A stretch of 64,000 nucleotides of DNA from Siccibacter colletis (GTDB lineage Bacteria > Pseudomonadota > Gammaproteobacteria > Enterobacterales > Enterobacteriaceae), in the NCBI RefSeq assembly GCF_000696575.1, contig NZ_JMSQ01000039.1:25900-89899 (forward strand), in the 5' to 3' direction. Shown here in pieces: positions 54,835-64,000 of the stretch. The position numbers and the translations under genes are program-made. Within the stretch, counting starts at the first letter, position 1. Each line of letters begins with the position of its first letter. The notes under the pieces are model-generated. The model saw only the letters and a program-made list of their open reading frames with translations, did no database searches and was not told the origin of the DNA.

Positions 54835-55377
54835 TTACGCCAGCGTCGGATAGCCCGCTGCGATGTCATTCCCGGTGAACTGCGCGATCCAGCCCTCCGG
54901 ATTATCGAAGATGCGGATTGCGGTAAAGCTCGGCTCGGAGCCCATATCGAACCAGTGCGGCGTGCCGGCGGGCACCGAGATCAGGTCGTTTTTCTCGCAC
55001 AGCACCTGATAGACCTTGTCGCTAATGTGCAGGCAGAACAGTCCGGCCCCTTCCACAAAGAAGCGCACTTCGTCCTCGCCGTGGGTATGTTCGTTGAGGA
55101 ATTTGTCGCGCATCGCCGCTTTCTGCGGGTTATCCGGGCGGATGCTGATCACATCCCAGCTCTGATAGCCTTTCTCCTGCACCAGCCGGTCGATGGCGTG
55201 CTGATAAGCGTCAATCACCGTCTGCGCATCCGGCTCGGCACCCAGTTCGCGATCTGCGGCCCAGCGCTCAAAGCGCACGCCCTGGGCGTTCAGCTGCGCC
55301 TTGATCTCCTCGGCGTCGCGGCTCTGCCACAGCGCGGTGGTGGCGTCGTTGTCGGAAAAAATCGTCAGTCCACTCAT
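54835..55377 (-). CDS. mtnD: Acireductone dioxygenase MtnD
   Basis: 180 residues, cupin fold. The metal site is [16 protein letters not shown] plus [10 protein letters not shown]. With Fe it makes 4-methylthio-2-oxobutyrate and formate; with Ni it makes methylthiopropionate, formate and CO, as shown for the Klebsiella enzyme. Its start overlaps the mtnC stop by 4 bases; last gene of mtnBCD. Confidence 0.97.
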   Translation of the reverse strand: MSGLTIFSDNDATTALWQSRDAEEIKAQLNAQGVRFERWAADRELGAEPDAQTVIDAYQHAIDRLVQEKGYQSWDVISIRPDNPQKAAMRDKFLNEHTHGEDEVRFFVEGAGLFCLHISDKVYQVLCEKNDLISVPAGTPHWFDMGSEPSFTAIRIFDNPEGWIAQFTGNDIAAGYPTLA

Positions 55378-56063
55378 AAGGCACTCTGCTCCATTACAAT
55401 GTCGCTAAACGTCGCGACCTGGCGATGCTGGCTGGCGGTGTCCGCCGCGCCGCGAATCAGCTGTACCGTCCGCCAGCCTGCCGCGCTGGCTGCGTCCAGT
55501 TCCTGATGGATATCCGATAAAAATAGCAGCGAATCGGCAGGCGCGCCGATCTGCGCGGCGATGTTGCGATAGGACTGCTCGTCACGTTTGGCACCCACGT
55601 GGGTATCAAAGTAGCCGCTGAACAGCGACGTAATGTCGCCCGCATCGCTGTAGCCAAACAGGAGTTTTTGCGCCGCAACCGAGCCTGATGAATACACGTA
55701 AAGGTCGATTCCCCGGGCGCGCCAGGCCTGCAGCGCCGGGACCACGTCGGGATAAAGGTGGCCGGTAAAGTCGCCGTTGAGATAGCCGTCGCGCCAGATG
55801 TGGCCCTGTAGGGCTTTCAGCGCCGTGGATTTGCGGTCCTCATCCATAAAGCGCAGCAGCGTGGCGATCAGCGTGTCGGTATCGGCTTGCGGTGCAGCAA
55901 TCTCTTCGCGCAGGGCGCTAAGGGCGCTGCGCACCGGATCGCTCGCCTGCCGGGTGCGTACCACCTCTGCCAGACGCTCGCGGGCATAGGGGAACAGCAC
56001 GTTGTGCACGAAGCGGATGTCGCTGGTGGTGCCTTCAATGTCGGTAACAATCGCGCGAATCAT
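55374..56063 (-). CDS. mtnC: Enolase-phosphatase MtnC
   Basis: 229 residues from [16 protein letters not shown]; this ATG overlaps the mtnB stop (ATGA). HAD-superfamily motifs: DIEGTTSD (nucleophile Asp), VYSSGS and [13 protein letters not shown]. It enolises and dephosphorylates the diketone phosphate to acireductone, the MtnD substrate. Confidence 0.97.
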   Translation of the reverse strand: MIRAIVTDIEGTTSDIRFVHNVLFPYARERLAEVVRTRQASDPVRSALSALREEIAAPQADTDTLIATLLRFMDEDRKSTALKALQGHIWRDGYLNGDFTGHLYPDVVPALQAWRARGIDLYVYSSGSVAAQKLLFGYSDAGDITSLFSGYFDTHVGAKRDEQSYRNIAAQIGAPADSLLFLSDIHQELDAASAAGWRTVQLIRGAADTASQHRQVATFSDIVMEQSAL

Positions 56064-56674
56064 TTTCTCTCCAGCTGGCGTAAGCGCAGTTCGCATTCAA
56101 ATAAAAATTCCAGTCCTTCCAGGTGGCGGCGGGCTTCGCTCACGTCCCGGCCCCAACAGGTGAGGCCGTGGCCGCGCAGCAGGAAACCATAGCGCAGCGG
56201 GGTGGTCTCTGCATACTGTGCGATGCGCTCAGCCAGCGCCGCGATGTCCTGATCGTTGTCGAACAGTGGGATATCAACCGTATCGAGATGGGACTGCTGT
56301 CCGGCCAGCGATTTCTGCATTTCGTAGCCCTGCAGGCGCAGCAGCGGGGACGTTTCGATGCGCGACAGCACCGTGGCATTCACGGTATGAACATGGAGCA
56401 CCGCGTTGGCCTCCGGGAACAGACGATAAATCAGGGTGTGCAGCCCGGTTTCCGCCGATGGTCTGCGGCCGGACGGCGCGGTGTTGGTCGCGATCTCCAC
56501 CTGGAGAAAATCGTCGCGGGTCAGGCTGCCTTTATCGCGGCCCGATTCGCTGAGCCAGCACCAGCGCGCATCTTCGCGCACCGACATATTGCCGCCGGTG
56601 GCGGGTGCCCAGCCTTTATGGCCAATCCAGCGGCAGGTTTCTACCAGGGCTTCAAGGTGCAGCGGTTGTGTCAT
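56060..56674 (-). CDS. mtnB: Methylthioribulose-1-phosphate dehydratase MtnB
   Basis: 204 residues from [18 protein letters not shown]. Class II aldolase fold with zinc ligands in [14 protein letters not shown] and [12 protein letters not shown]. It dehydrates methylthioribulose-1-phosphate to the diketone used by MtnC. First gene of the leftward mtnBCD unit; MetJ boxes precede it. Confidence 0.97.
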   Translation of the reverse strand: MTQPLHLEALVETCRWIGHKGWAPATGGNMSVREDARWCWLSESGRDKGSLTRDDFLQVEIATNTAPSGRRPSAETGLHTLIYRLFPEANAVLHVHTVNATVLSRIETSPLLRLQGYEMQKSLAGQQSHLDTVDIPLFDNDQDIAALAERIAQYAETTPLRYGFLLRGHGLTCWGRDVSEARRHLEGLEFLFECELRLRQLERK

Positions 56675-56714
56675 GTGCAGGCTCCGTCTGTCGGGAGGAT
56701 TAGTGTTGTTATTT

Positions 56715-56738
56715 AGACGTCTAAGCGTCTTGATTGCC
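56715..56738. promoter_or_regulatory. MetJ boxes between mtnB and mtnE
   Basis: AGACGTCT-AAGCGTCT-TGATTGCC: a perfect met box, then a good and a poor one. Lies 40 bases before mtnB and 71 before mtnE in their divergent control region. Confidence 0.9.
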
Positions 56739-56809
56739 AAATACTAACATCGTGATATAGTGGCGGCAACACACGCATTACAATCTGAATCCTGACAGGC
56801 ACAAAAATA

Positions 56810-57970
56810 ATGAGCGCTAACCCCCTGATTCCTGAAAGCAAACTTCCCGCACTCGGCACCACCATCTTTACGCAAATGAGCGCGCTGGCGCAGGCGCATC
56901 AGGCGATCAACCTCTCGCAGGGGTTCCCGGATTTCGACGGGCCGCGCTTCTTACAGGAGCGACTGGCGTACCATGTGGCGCAGGGGGCGAACCAGTATGC
57001 GCCAATGACCGGCGTAGCACCGCTGCGCGAGGCCATTGCCGATAAGACCGCGGCGCTCTATGGCTATCGCCCGGATGCTGACACTGAGGTCACCGTGACG
57101 GCCGGTGCCACGGAAGCGCTTTACGCTGCCATCACTGCGCTGGTGCGACCGGGGGATGAAGTGGTCTGCTTCGACCCGAGCTATGACAGCTACGCCCCGG
57201 CCATTCAGCTGGCGGGCGGCGTGCTGAAGCGCCAGGCGCTGCAGCCGCCGCATTTCCGCGTCGACTGGGCCCATTTTGCCTCGCTGCTGAGTGACAAAAC
57301 CCGCTTAGTGATCCTCAACACGCCGCACAATCCTTCCGCCACGGTATGGCAGCAGGCCGACTTTGCCGCGCTGTGGCAGGCCATCGCCGCGCGCAACATT
57401 TTTGTGCTGAGCGATGAAGTGTATGAGCACATCTGTTTTGCTCCGGAAGGCCACGCCAGCGTGCTGAGCCACCCGCAGCTGCGCGAGCGCGCCATTGCCG
57501 TGTCGTCGTTCGGCAAAACCTATCATATGACCGGCTGGAAGGTGGGGTACTGCATTGCACCCGCAGCCCTGAGCGCCGAGGTGCGTAAAGTGCACCAGTA
57601 TCTGACGTTCTCGGTGAATACCCCGGCGCAGCTGGCGCTGGCCGACATGCTGCGCGAGCAGCCTGAGCATTACCGCGAACTGCCGGCGTTCTACCGCGCG
57701 CGGCGCGATCGCTTTGTGCAGGCGCTGGCGGCGAGCCGCTTTGAGATCCTGCCATGCGAAGGCACCTATTTTCTGCTGGCGGACTACAGCGCGATCTCCG
57801 ATCTGGATGACGTCAGCTTCTGCCGCTGGCTAACCACCGAGGTCGGTGTGGCAGCGATCCCGCTGTCGGTATTCTGTGCCGATCCCTTCCCGCATAAACT
57901 GATTCGGCTGTGCTTTGCCAAGCAGGAAGCGACGCTGGACGCCGCCGCGGCACGTCTGGTTTCGCTCTGA
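56810..57970 (+). CDS. mtnE: Methionine aminotransferase MtnE (YbdL)
   Basis: 386 residues. Class I PLP aminotransferase: NLSQGFPDFDGP at the start, the PLP Lys in SSFGKTYHMTGWKVGYC and ILNTPHNPSATVW. Close to E. coli YbdL, which prefers methionine, His and Phe. It aminates 4-methylthio-2-oxobutyrate to methionine, closing the salvage cycle. In E. coli ybdL is next to ybdH; here the whole mtn block lies between them. Confidence 0.95.
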   Translation: MSANPLIPESKLPALGTTIFTQMSALAQAHQAINLSQGFPDFDGPRFLQERLAYHVAQGANQYAPMTGVAPLREAIADKTAALYGYRPDADTEVTVTAGATEALYAAITALVRPGDEVVCFDPSYDSYAPAIQLAGGVLKRQALQPPHFRVDWAHFASLLSDKTRLVILNTPHNPSATVWQQADFAALWQAIAARNIFVLSDEVYEHICFAPEGHASVLSHPQLRERAIAVSSFGKTYHMTGWKVGYCIAPAALSAEVRKVHQYLTFSVNTPAQLALADMLREQPEHYRELPAFYRARRDRFVQALAASRFEILPCEGTYFLLADYSAISDLDDVSFCRWLTTEVGVAAIPLSVFCADPFPHKLIRLCFAKQEATLDAAAARLVSL

Positions 57971-58024
57971 AATCAGACAGCCAGAACCTATCACAGCCAT
58001 AGGCGAGAAAGCGGAAAAGGCGCA

Positions 58025-58053
58025 TTGCCCTTTTGCAGGGGGAGTGTTCTAAT
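58025..58053 (+). promoter_or_regulatory. Sigma-70 promoter candidate for the RNA before ahpC
   Basis: TTGCCC at 58025-58030 and TCTAAT at 58048-58053 are separated by 17 bases, matching the -35 and -10 consensus at 4 and 5 of 6 positions. Predicted transcription start is near 58060. Confidence 0.5.
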
Positions 58054-58059
58054 CAGTGC

Positions 58060-58145
58060 GTTTTGCGTGTTTTTGCAAAACACGCCCTTGAAGTTACCTG
58101 CGGGTATTTCAGGTTCAAAGCCACCCGTCTCAGGTGGCTTTTTTG
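58060..58145 (+). ncRNA. Candidate small RNA of about 86 nt between mtnE and ahpC
   Basis: After the promoter candidate come a perfect 9-bp hairpin (GCGTGTTTT 58065-58073 with AAAACACGC 58077-58085), a ~30-base unpaired-looking stretch (AAGTTACCTGCGGGTATTTC), and a strong Rho-independent terminator (AAGCCACC with GGTGGCTT, then TTTTTTGTTT; 58118-58145). No ORF fits. Stem, linker and U-tailed terminator is the layout of Hfq-binding small RNAs. It could instead be the processed 3' end of the mtnE message. Confidence 0.45.
58118..58145 (+). terminator. Rho-independent terminator before ahpC
   Basis: AAGCCACC and GGTGGCTT pair perfectly around seven bases and are followed by a run of six Ts. It ends any transcript entering from mtnE or starting near 58060. 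The 179 bases from here to ahpC hold the ahpC promoter region; no further gene is visible. Confidence 0.93.
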
Positions 58146-58324
58146 TTTATAGAGCAAAACCGAACGTTGGCGCGGAAAAAGGTGCATAAGCCGTTTTTGT
58201 CCGTCGCAAAGCATCCGGGTAAAGGTTGTTAGCTATCGCTTATTGATTTGATAATGCAAACGCATTAGCAGCAGCGAGAGAATTTCGATACCTTTATCCC
58301 ATCGAAACCACGGAGGAAGTATAG

Positions 58325-58888
58325 ATGTCCTTGATTAATACCAAAATCAAACCTTTCAAAAACATGGCGTTCAAAAACGGTGAATTCATCGAAGTCACCG
58401 AGAAAGACACTGAAGGCCGCTGGAGCGTATTCTTCTTCTATCCGGCTGACTTCACCTTCGTATGCCCGACCGAACTGGGCGACGTTGCCGATCACCACGA
58501 CGAACTGCAGAAGCTGGGCGTAGACGTTTACTCTGTGTCTACCGACACCCACTTCACCCACAAAGCATGGCACAGCAGCTCCGACACCATCGCAAAAATC
58601 AAATACGCGATGATCGGTGACCCGACTGGCGCCCTGACCCGTAACTTCGAAAACATGCGTGAAGACGAAGGTCTGGCTGACCGTGGTACCTTCATCGTTG
58701 ACCCGCAGGGCATCATCCAGGCGATTGAAGTTACCGCTGAAGGCATCGGCCGCGACGCGTCTGACCTGCTGCGTAAAATCAAAGCTGCTCAGTACGTTGC
58801 TGCTCACCCAGGCGAAGTGTGCCCGGCTAAGTGGAAAGAAGGCGAAGCGACTCTGGCTCCTTCCCTCGACCTGGTCGGCAAAATCTAA
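58325..58888 (+). CDS. ahpC: Alkyl hydroperoxide reductase subunit C (peroxiredoxin)
   Basis: 187 residues, family length, with GGAGGAA 7 bases upstream. The peroxidatic Cys47 is in [12 protein letters not shown] and the resolving Cys166 in [10 protein letters not shown]. It reduces hydrogen peroxide and organic hydroperoxides and is recycled by AhpF. In E. coli it is OxyR-controlled; no OxyR site was assigned here. Codon use is strongly biased, fitting very high expression. Confidence 0.98.
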   Translation: MSLINTKIKPFKNMAFKNGEFIEVTEKDTEGRWSVFFFYPADFTFVCPTELGDVADHHDELQKLGVDVYSVSTDTHFTHKAWHSSSDTIAKIKYAMIGDPTGALTRNFENMREDEGLADRGTFIVDPQGIIQAIEVTAEGIGRDASDLLRKIKAAQYVAAHPGEVCPAKWKEGEATLAPSLDLVGKI

Positions 58889-58910
58889 AAATTTCTGTCG
58901 TCTTTCACGC

Positions 58911-58943
58911 CACGGGTGCGTTGGCTTCGCTTACTCACCCCGG
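58911..58943. repeat. REP-like palindromic unit between ahpC and ahpF
   Basis: CCACGGGTGCGTTGGCTTCG followed by CTTACTCACCCCGG, a diverged copy of the palindromic family, 22 bases past the ahpC stop. Such an element in the ahpC-ahpF gap could stabilise the ahpC message. Confidence 0.55.
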
Positions 58944-59025
58944 TCACTTACTTGTGTAAGCTCCCGGGGATTCATAAGCTCGCCGCCTTGCCGTAACGCG
59001 AAATACTCGGAAATTTACGTAATAT

Positions 59026-59053
59026 ATCGGGTGCAGTTTTGCACCCGATTTTT
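59026..59053 (+). terminator. Rho-independent terminator between ahpC and ahpF
   Basis: ATCGGGTGC and GCACCCGAT form a perfect 9-bp stem around six bases followed by five Ts. It would let only part of the ahpC transcripts read into ahpF, fitting the much higher need for AhpC. Confidence 0.9.
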
Positions 59054-59138
59054 ATCCCGCACACCATGATTCAAGTTGCATTCAGGCAGCCGCAAAAGGC
59101 AGCTTGCATGATGATGTTTTAAGCCCAGGAGATTAACA

Positions 59139-60704
59139 ATGCTCGACACCAATATGAAAACCCAGCTCAAAGCATACCTTGAGCGTCTGACGAAGCCTGT
59201 TGAGTTGATTGCCACGCTGGATGACAGCGCGAAATCGATTGAAATCAAGGAACTGCTGGCTGAGATCGCTGAACTGTCTGACAAAGTCTCGTTCAAAGAA
59301 GACAACACGCTGCCGGTTCGCAAACCGTCATTCCTGATCACCAACCCAGGCTCTACCAAAGGCCCGCGCTTTGCCGGTTCCCCGCTGGGTCACGAATTTA
59401 CTTCTCTGGTGCTGGCGCTGCTGTGGACCGGTGGTCACCCGTCGAAAGAAGCGAAAGAGCTGCTGGAGCAGATCGCTAACCTCGATGGCGACTTCGAGTT
59501 TGAAACTTACTACTCGCTCTCCTGCCATAACTGCCCGGACGTGGTGCAGGCGCTGAACCTGATGGCGGTGCTGAACCCGCGTATCAAGCACACCGCAGTG
59601 GACGGCGGCGCGTTCCAGAACGAAATCACCGAACGCAACGTGATGGGCGTACCGGCGGTATTCCTGAACGGTAACGAGTTCGGCTCTGGCCGTATGACGC
59701 TGGCGGAAATCGTTGCCAAAGTGGATACCGGCGCGGAAAAACGTGCGGCGGAAGCCCTGAACCAGCGTGATGCTTACGACGTGCTGATCGTCGGCTCCGG
59801 CCCGGCGGGCGCGGCAGCAGCGGTGTACTCTGCGCGTAAAGGCATTCGTACCGGTCTGATGGGCGAGCGTTTCGGCGGCCAGGTGCTGGATACCGTGGAT
59901 ATCGAAAACTACATTTCGGTGCCGAAAACAGAAGGTCAGAAGCTGGCGGGCGCCCTGAAAGCGCACGTTAACGACTATGACGTTGACGTTATCGACTCCC
60001 AGAGCGCAACTCGCCTGGTTCCGGCAAGCGTTGAAGGCGGCCTGCACCAGATCGAAACCGCGTCTGGCGCCACCCTGAAAGCGCGCAGCATCATCATCGC
60101 GACCGGTGCTAAATGGCGTAACATGAACGTGCCGGGTGAAGAGCAGTACCGCACCAAAGGCGTGACCTACTGCCCGCACTGTGACGGCCCGCTGTTTAAA
60201 GGCAAACGCGTTGGCGTCATCGGCGGCGGTAACTCCGGCGTTGAAGCGGCCATCGACCTGGCCGGTATCGTTGAACACGTTACCCTGCTGGAGTTTGCAC
60301 CGGAGATGAAAGCGGACCAGGTGCTGCAGGACAAACTGCGCAGCCTGCCGAACGTGGAGATCATCCTCAACGCCATGACCACCGAAGTGATCGGCGACGG
60401 CAGCAAAATGACCGCACTGGAGTATCAGGATCGCGTCAGCGGTGCGAAACACACCCTGGAGCTGGCGGGTATCTTCGTCCAGATTGGTCTGCTGCCGAAC
60501 ACTAACTGGCTGGAAGGCGCCATTGAGCGCAGCCGCATGGGCGAAATCATCATCGACGCCAAATGCGAAACCAGCGTTAAAGGCGTGTTCGCGGCGGGTG
60601 ACTGCACCACCGTGCCGTACAAGCAGATCATCATCGCTACCGGCGAAGGTGCGAAAGCGTCTCTGAGCGCGTTTGACTATCTGATCCGTACCAAAACCGC
60701 GTAA
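59139..60704 (+). CDS. ahpF: Alkyl hydroperoxide reductase subunit F
   Basis: 521 residues. N-terminal double thioredoxin fold with SCHNC (Cys129/Cys132), then a thioredoxin-reductase-like part with the FAD motif [21 protein letters not shown], the redox pair in [13 protein letters not shown]-binding [14 protein letters not shown] and [14 protein letters not shown]. It passes electrons from NADH to AhpC. It has AGGAG before its ATG. Confidence 0.98.
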   Translation: MLDTNMKTQLKAYLERLTKPVELIATLDDSAKSIEIKELLAEIAELSDKVSFKEDNTLPVRKPSFLITNPGSTKGPRFAGSPLGHEFTSLVLALLWTGGHPSKEAKELLEQIANLDGDFEFETYYSLSCHNCPDVVQALNLMAVLNPRIKHTAVDGGAFQNEITERNVMGVPAVFLNGNEFGSGRMTLAEIVAKVDTGAEKRAAEALNQRDAYDVLIVGSGPAGAAAAVYSARKGIRTGLMGERFGGQVLDTVDIENYISVPKTEGQKLAGALKAHVNDYDVDVIDSQSATRLVPASVEGGLHQIETASGATLKARSIIIATGAKWRNMNVPGEEQYRTKGVTYCPHCDGPLFKGKRVGVIGGGNSGVEAAIDLAGIVEHVTLLEFAPEMKADQVLQDKLRSLPNVEIILNAMTTEVIGDGSKMTALEYQDRVSGAKHTLELAGIFVQIGLLPNTNWLEGAIERSRMGEIIIDAKCETSVKGVFAAGDCTTVPYKQIIIATGEGAKASLSAFDYLIRTKTA

Positions 60705-60722
60705 CGCCCCGCGTGACGTGAC

Positions 60723-60750
60723 AAAAAGGCCGCCGATGCGGCCTTTTTTT
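60723..60750. terminator. Rho-independent terminator after ahpF
   Basis: AAAAAGGCCGC and GCGGCCTTTTT pair around CGAT and are followed by more Ts. The remaining 190 bases to ybdR hold no gene; E. coli has ybdQ (uspG) here, which is missing. Confidence 0.93.
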
Positions 60751-60940
60751 ATGCCCAGGATAAATCCCAATCATCCGCCGTCTGGCCGCAAAAAGGCGGG
60801 CAGGGCATCTGGCCTGGCTACCCTTGGTCAGAGGAGAGTGAAGCGTACCGCTTCGCTTTTTCACTGAAATTCCAGCCACCCGGCTCACTGTGCGCAGATA
60901 AAAAACGTCGCAGAGCCTGGCGTAACCAGGAGGCCAGATT

Positions 60941-62173
60941 ATGAAAGCGTTAACCTATCACGGTGCCCACGATGTCCGCGTCGATAATGTTCCAGACCCC
61001 TCCATTTTCGCCGATGATGACGTGATCCTGCGCGTCACCGCCACCGCCATCTGCGGCTCAGACCTGCACCTTTACCGCGGTAAAATTCCGCAAACCGAGC
61101 ACGGCGACATCTTCGGCCATGAGTTTATGGGCGAAGTGGTGGAAACCGGACGCGGTATCACCAACCTGCGCAAGGGCGATCGCGTGGTAGTCCCGTTTGT
61201 GATTGCCTGCGGCGACTGTTTCTTTTGCCACCTGCAACAGTATTCCGCCTGTGAAACCACCAATCCTGGTCACGGCGCCGCGCTGAACAAGAAACAGATC
61301 CCGGCCCCGGCGGCACTGTTTGGCTTCAGCCACCTCTACGGCGGCGTGCCGGGCGGGCAGGCGGAGTACGTGCGCGTGCCGAAAGCTAACGTCGGCCCGA
61401 TCAAAGTCCCGTCAACCCTGGCTGATGATAAAGTGCTGTTCCTGTCGGACATTCTGCCCACCGCATGGCAGGCGGTGAAAAACGCCGAGATCGGGAAAGG
61501 CTCGCGCGTGGCGATCTATGGTGCTGGCCCGGTTGGCTTGCTGAGCGCCGCCTGCGCCCGCTATCTGGGGGCCGAGCAGATCTTTATGGTCGATCACAAC
61601 GCCTACCGCCTGGCGTTTGCCGAACAGCGCTACGGCGCGATCCCGATTAACTTTGATGAGATTGACGATCCGGCAGCGGCGATCATTGAGCGTACCCTCG
61701 GCAACCGCGGCGTGGACGGCGTGATTGATGCTGTCGGCTTCGAAGCGAAAGGCAGCAAAACCGAAACCCTGCTCACTAACCTGAAAATTGAGGGCAGTAG
61801 CGGCAAGGCGCTGCGCCAGTGTATCGCTGCGGTGCGCCGCGGCGGCGTGGTGAGCGTGCCGGGCGTCTATGCCGGATTTATCCACGGCTTTATGTTCGGC
61901 GATGCGTTTGATAAAGGCATCACCTTTAAAATGGGGCAGACCCACGTGCAGAAATGGCTGCCGGAACTGCTGGAGCTGATTGAAAAAGGGCTTATTCACC
62001 CGGAAGAGATTGTTACTCACTACATGCCGCTCGATGCGGCTGCGGAAGGCTACAAAATCTTTGAAAAGCGCGAAGATGAGTGCCGGAAGGTGATTTTGGT
62101 GCCGGGAGCTGCTTCACCTGAAGCCGCGCGCGTCAGGGTGACCGGAATCGTCAATACGCCGCTGGTGCCATAA
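60941..62173 (+). CDS. ybdR: Zinc-dependent alcohol dehydrogenase-like protein YbdR
   Basis: 410 residues. MDR fold: catalytic zinc ligands in [12 protein letters not shown] and [11 protein letters not shown], structural zinc Cys cluster in [15 protein letters not shown], and NAD motif [18 protein letters not shown]. Closely similar along its length to E. coli YbdR, whose substrate is not known; the formaldehyde-dehydrogenase-like subfamily is the nearest. Preceded by AGGAGG. Confidence 0.94.
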   Translation: MKALTYHGAHDVRVDNVPDPSIFADDDVILRVTATAICGSDLHLYRGKIPQTEHGDIFGHEFMGEVVETGRGITNLRKGDRVVVPFVIACGDCFFCHLQQYSACETTNPGHGAALNKKQIPAPAALFGFSHLYGGVPGGQAEYVRVPKANVGPIKVPSTLADDKVLFLSDILPTAWQAVKNAEIGKGSRVAIYGAGPVGLLSAACARYLGAEQIFMVDHNAYRLAFAEQRYGAIPINFDEIDDPAAAIIERTLGNRGVDGVIDAVGFEAKGSKTETLLTNLKIEGSSGKALRQCIAAVRRGGVVSVPGVYAGFIHGFMFGDAFDKGITFKMGQTHVQKWLPELLELIEKGLIHPEEIVTHYMPLDAAAEGYKIFEKREDECRKVILVPGAASPEAARVRVTGIVNTPLVP

Positions 62174-62247
62174 CAGGCTGCGTTAAAACGGAAAGAGGAT
62201 GCGTGAGCATCCTCTGCAACAACGCGCAGGCGCGTCAGTCGGGGAGG

Positions 62248-62658
62248 TCAGAGGTGGAAATCACCGGCGGCTTCAGGCTGATAGCGCAGCGCCAGCACTT
62301 CCAGATGCGCCTCGCTGCCGCCCGGGAGCGTCCACTGGATGGTTTTCCCCACTTCAAGTCCCAACAGCGCCGCGCCCACAGGGGCCAGCACCGAGAGCTG
62401 GGTGCTGCTGTCCGTCATCTGCGACGGGTACACCAGTTTACGCACGTAGCGCTCGCCGCTGGCTAAATCGCGAAACTCCACTTCACTTTGCATGCTCACC
62501 ACGTTGTGCGGCATCGCCTGCGGGGCGAGCAGCGTTGCGCGATCGAGTTCGGCATTCAGCGCCTGGGCAACCGGAAGCGTGGCGTACTCGGGCTTTTCAA
62601 GCAGCGAATCGATACGCACCGCATCAAGTTCATTGATGATGATGGCTGGTCTGGACAT
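62248..62658 (-). CDS. rnk: Regulator of nucleoside diphosphate kinase Rnk
   Basis: 136 residues. N-terminal coiled-coil-like segment ([20 protein letters not shown]) and a C-terminal GreA/GreB-like FKBP domain ([20 protein letters not shown] region). Rnk binds RNA polymerase but lacks the acidic tip of GreA. It lies near ybdR as in E. coli; the rna (RNase I) gene next to it in E. coli is replaced here by a gluconate-type permease. Confidence 0.95.
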   Translation of the reverse strand: MSRPAIIINELDAVRIDSLLEKPEYATLPVAQALNAELDRATLLAPQAMPHNVVSMQSEVEFRDLASGERYVRKLVYPSQMTDSSTQLSVLAPVGAALLGLEVGKTIQWTLPGGSEAHLEVLALRYQPEAAGDFHL

Positions 62659-62710
62659 CTCTTACTCCATGTTATGTCGTGCATCCCGCAGCGTGCGGGT
62701 GATTGCGCCA

Positions 62711-62743
62711 AAAGAAAACCCTCACCGCCAGGCGATGAGGGTT
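62711..62743 (-). terminator. Rho-independent terminator of the GntP-family gene
   Basis: Read leftward, AACCCTCA and TGAGGGTT form the base of a stem with further GC pairs inside, followed by TTTTCTTTT. It lies about 60 bases past the permease stop and before rnk. Confidence 0.85.
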
Positions 62744-62804
62744 AGCTAAGGGGATAATACTGGCCCTGAAGACGCTTTTGAAGTGCGTTACTTCACAATC
62801 TTCC

Positions 62805-64000
62805 TTACAGGATCAGGCTGCCGATAGCGGCGAAGATAAACGCCAGGCTGCCGAGCAGGGTTTCCATCACGGTCCAGGTTTTCAGAGTGGTTTTCTCGTC
62901 CATCTCCAGGAAGCGGCCAACCAGCCAGAAACCGGAGTCGTTAACGTGGGACAGCACGGTAGCGCCGCCGGCGATGGCGATAACGATGAAGCACAGGTCG
63001 AATTCACTCAGGCCGGTAGTGGCCTGCACCATCGGGGCGACCAGCGCCGCGGTGGTGGTCAATGCCACGGTCGCCGAGCCTTGTGCCACGCGCAGGGCGG
63101 TAGAGATGACGAAGGCCGCCACGATAATTGGCATCCCGGTGTCGGAGAGCACGCCCGCCAGCGCATCGCCGATGCCGCTGGCGCGCAGCACGCCGCCGAA
63201 CATCCCGCCCGCGCCGGTCACCAGAATGATGCCGCAGATCGGACCCAGCGCGCCGTCGCAGATTTTTTCCAGATGGCTGAGGCTGTGACGACCGCTGAAG
63301 ACCCAGAGCGAGAAGAAGACGGTGATCAGCAGGGCAATCGGGGTTTTCCCCAGCATGCGCAGGAAGTTCACCACCGTACTGTCCGCGCTGACCCAGCCCA
63401 GCACCGTGGCGGTATTCAGGCCGGTATCGAGGAAAATCAGCACCAGCGGCATCAGCAGGATAGTCAGCACCATGCCAAATGACGGCGGCTTGTGGTTAGC
63501 ATCCTGCTCCACTTCGCCGAGGAAGGAAGAGGGCAGCTTAATATCGAATTTTTTACCGGCATACTGGCCGTACAGGTAACCGCCAATGTACCAGGTGGGC
63601 AGGGCGATAATCAGGCCCACGAACACCAGCAGGCCGATGTTGGCACCCAGCAGTTCGCTGGCAGCAACCGGACCCGGATGTGGTGGCACCAGCGCGTGCA
63701 TCACTGCAAACGCGCCCGCCGCCGGGAAGGCGTACTTCAGGGTCGAGCCGCCAAACTGCCTGGCCACGCTGAAGATAATCGGCAGCATCACCACCAGACC
63801 GGCATCAAAGAAGATTGGGAAGCCGAACAGCAGCGAGGCCACGCCAAGAGCAAACGGGGCGCGATGCGAGCCGAATTTGTTTATCAGGGTATCGGCCAGC
63901 ACTTTGGCACCGCCGGAGACTTCCAGCAGGCGGCCAATCATCGCGCCCAGGCCCACCAGCAGGGCGACACCCGCCAGCGTCGAACCGAAGCCGCTCAGGA
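62805..64000 (-). CDS. GntP-family gluconate permease (5' end outside window)
   Basis: About 398 residues are visible; the frame continues past base 64000. Many hydrophobic helices and GntP-family stretches: GFPIFFDAGLVVMLPIIFSVAR, HALVPPHPGPVAASELLGANIG, FSGRHSLSHLEKICDGALGPICGIILVTGAGGMFGGVL and the C-terminal HVNDSGFWLVGRFLEMDEKTTLKTWTVMET. The family (GntT, GntU, IdnT, DsdX) imports gluconate, idonate or D-serine with protons. No neighbour visible here indicates which substrate applies. Confidence 0.93.
   Translation of the reverse strand, partial: LSGFGSTLAGVALLVGLGAMIGRLLEVSGGAKVLADTLINKFGSHRAPFALGVASLLFGFPIFFDAGLVVMLPIIFSVARQFGGSTLKYAFPAAGAFAVMHALVPPHPGPVAASELLGANIGLLVFVGLIIALPTWYIGGYLYGQYAGKKFDIKLPSSFLGEVEQDANHKPPSFGMVLTILLMPLVLIFLDTGLNTATVLGWVSADSTVVNFLRMLGKTPIALLITVFFSLWVFSGRHSLSHLEKICDGALGPICGIILVTGAGGMFGGVLRASGIGDALAGVLSDTGMPIIVAAFVISTALRVAQGSATVALTTTAALVAPMVQATTGLSEFDLCFIVIAIAGGATVLSHVNDSGFWLVGRFLEMDEKTTLKTWTVMETLLGSLAFIFAAIGSLIL

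Noticed and set aside
58146..58324. OxyR binding site before ahpC
   Set aside because: TTAGCTATCGCTTATTGATT near 58229 is suggestive, but the four spaced OxyR half-sites could not be placed with confidence by eye, so no site was assigned.
59328..60770. 480-codon frame on the - strand
   Set aside because: Exact antisense of ahpF, a highly biased gene. It runs into the ahpF terminator at its start.

Overview
The window looks like a chromosomal segment of a member of the Enterobacteriaceae, most like the Klebsiella/Enterobacter/Kosakonia group. The reasons are the enterobactin locus in the enteric gene order, the ybdK-entD-fepA-...-cstA-ybdD and ahpCF-ybdR-rnk backbone, a complete methionine salvage (mtn) cluster between hcxA (ybdH) and ybdL (E. 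coli K-12 keeps only these two flanks), and a yciG/yciE/katN locus. The core is GC-rich. Several inserts are visibly AT-richer.

Layout. 1-1555: right end of a prophage. It holds a tail fibre with a self-cleaving S74 chaperone, a LexA-box operon with a small protein and a UmuD'-like protein, phased 10-bp repeats, and an att site that is the 3' part of a tRNA-Arg (argU-like) gene. 1592-4041: AT-rich module of three unrecognised leftward genes. 4045-6582: autotransporter. 6822-11850: a membrane protein, an MFS transporter, and a divergent iron-chelate-type ABC importer. 12035-14614: a membrane protein, then Mn-catalase katN, yciE and yciG. 15197-16448: a lone fimbrial subunit and a LuxR-type regulator. 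16520-18462: paired YdcZ-family membrane proteins divergent from a LysR regulator. 18464-19922: ybdJ and ybdK.

20055-39530 is the complete enterobactin system. It makes the siderophore (entCEBAH, entF with MbtH-like ybdZ, entD), exports it (entS), takes it up (fepA, fepB, fepDGC) and hydrolyses it (fes). Three divergent intergenic regions carry Fur-box-like sequences. Next come cstA-ybdD-yjiA (39768-43166) and a compact type VI secretion island at 43385-44639: a Tlde1-like L,D-transpeptidase-fold toxin, its likely membrane immunity protein and an orphan Hcp. A PRISE-type reductase lies at 44982-46049.

46258-57970 is a methionine/methylthioribose unit: hcxA, a sugar-type ABC importer with a co-translated beta-propeller protein, mtnK, mtnA, mtnDCB and mtnE. 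MetJ-box arrays sit in front of hcxA and the importer, between mtnK and mtnA, and between mtnB and mtnE. The window ends with ahpC and ahpF (preceded by a candidate small RNA), ybdR, rnk and a truncated GntP-family gluconate permease.

The features most worth a second look are the UmuD'-like protein encoded already in processed form, the T6SS toxin island, the beta-propeller protein tied to the methylthioribose importer, the ~86-nt RNA candidate before ahpC, the structured repeat block between entS and fepB, and the AT-rich module beside the prophage attachment site.
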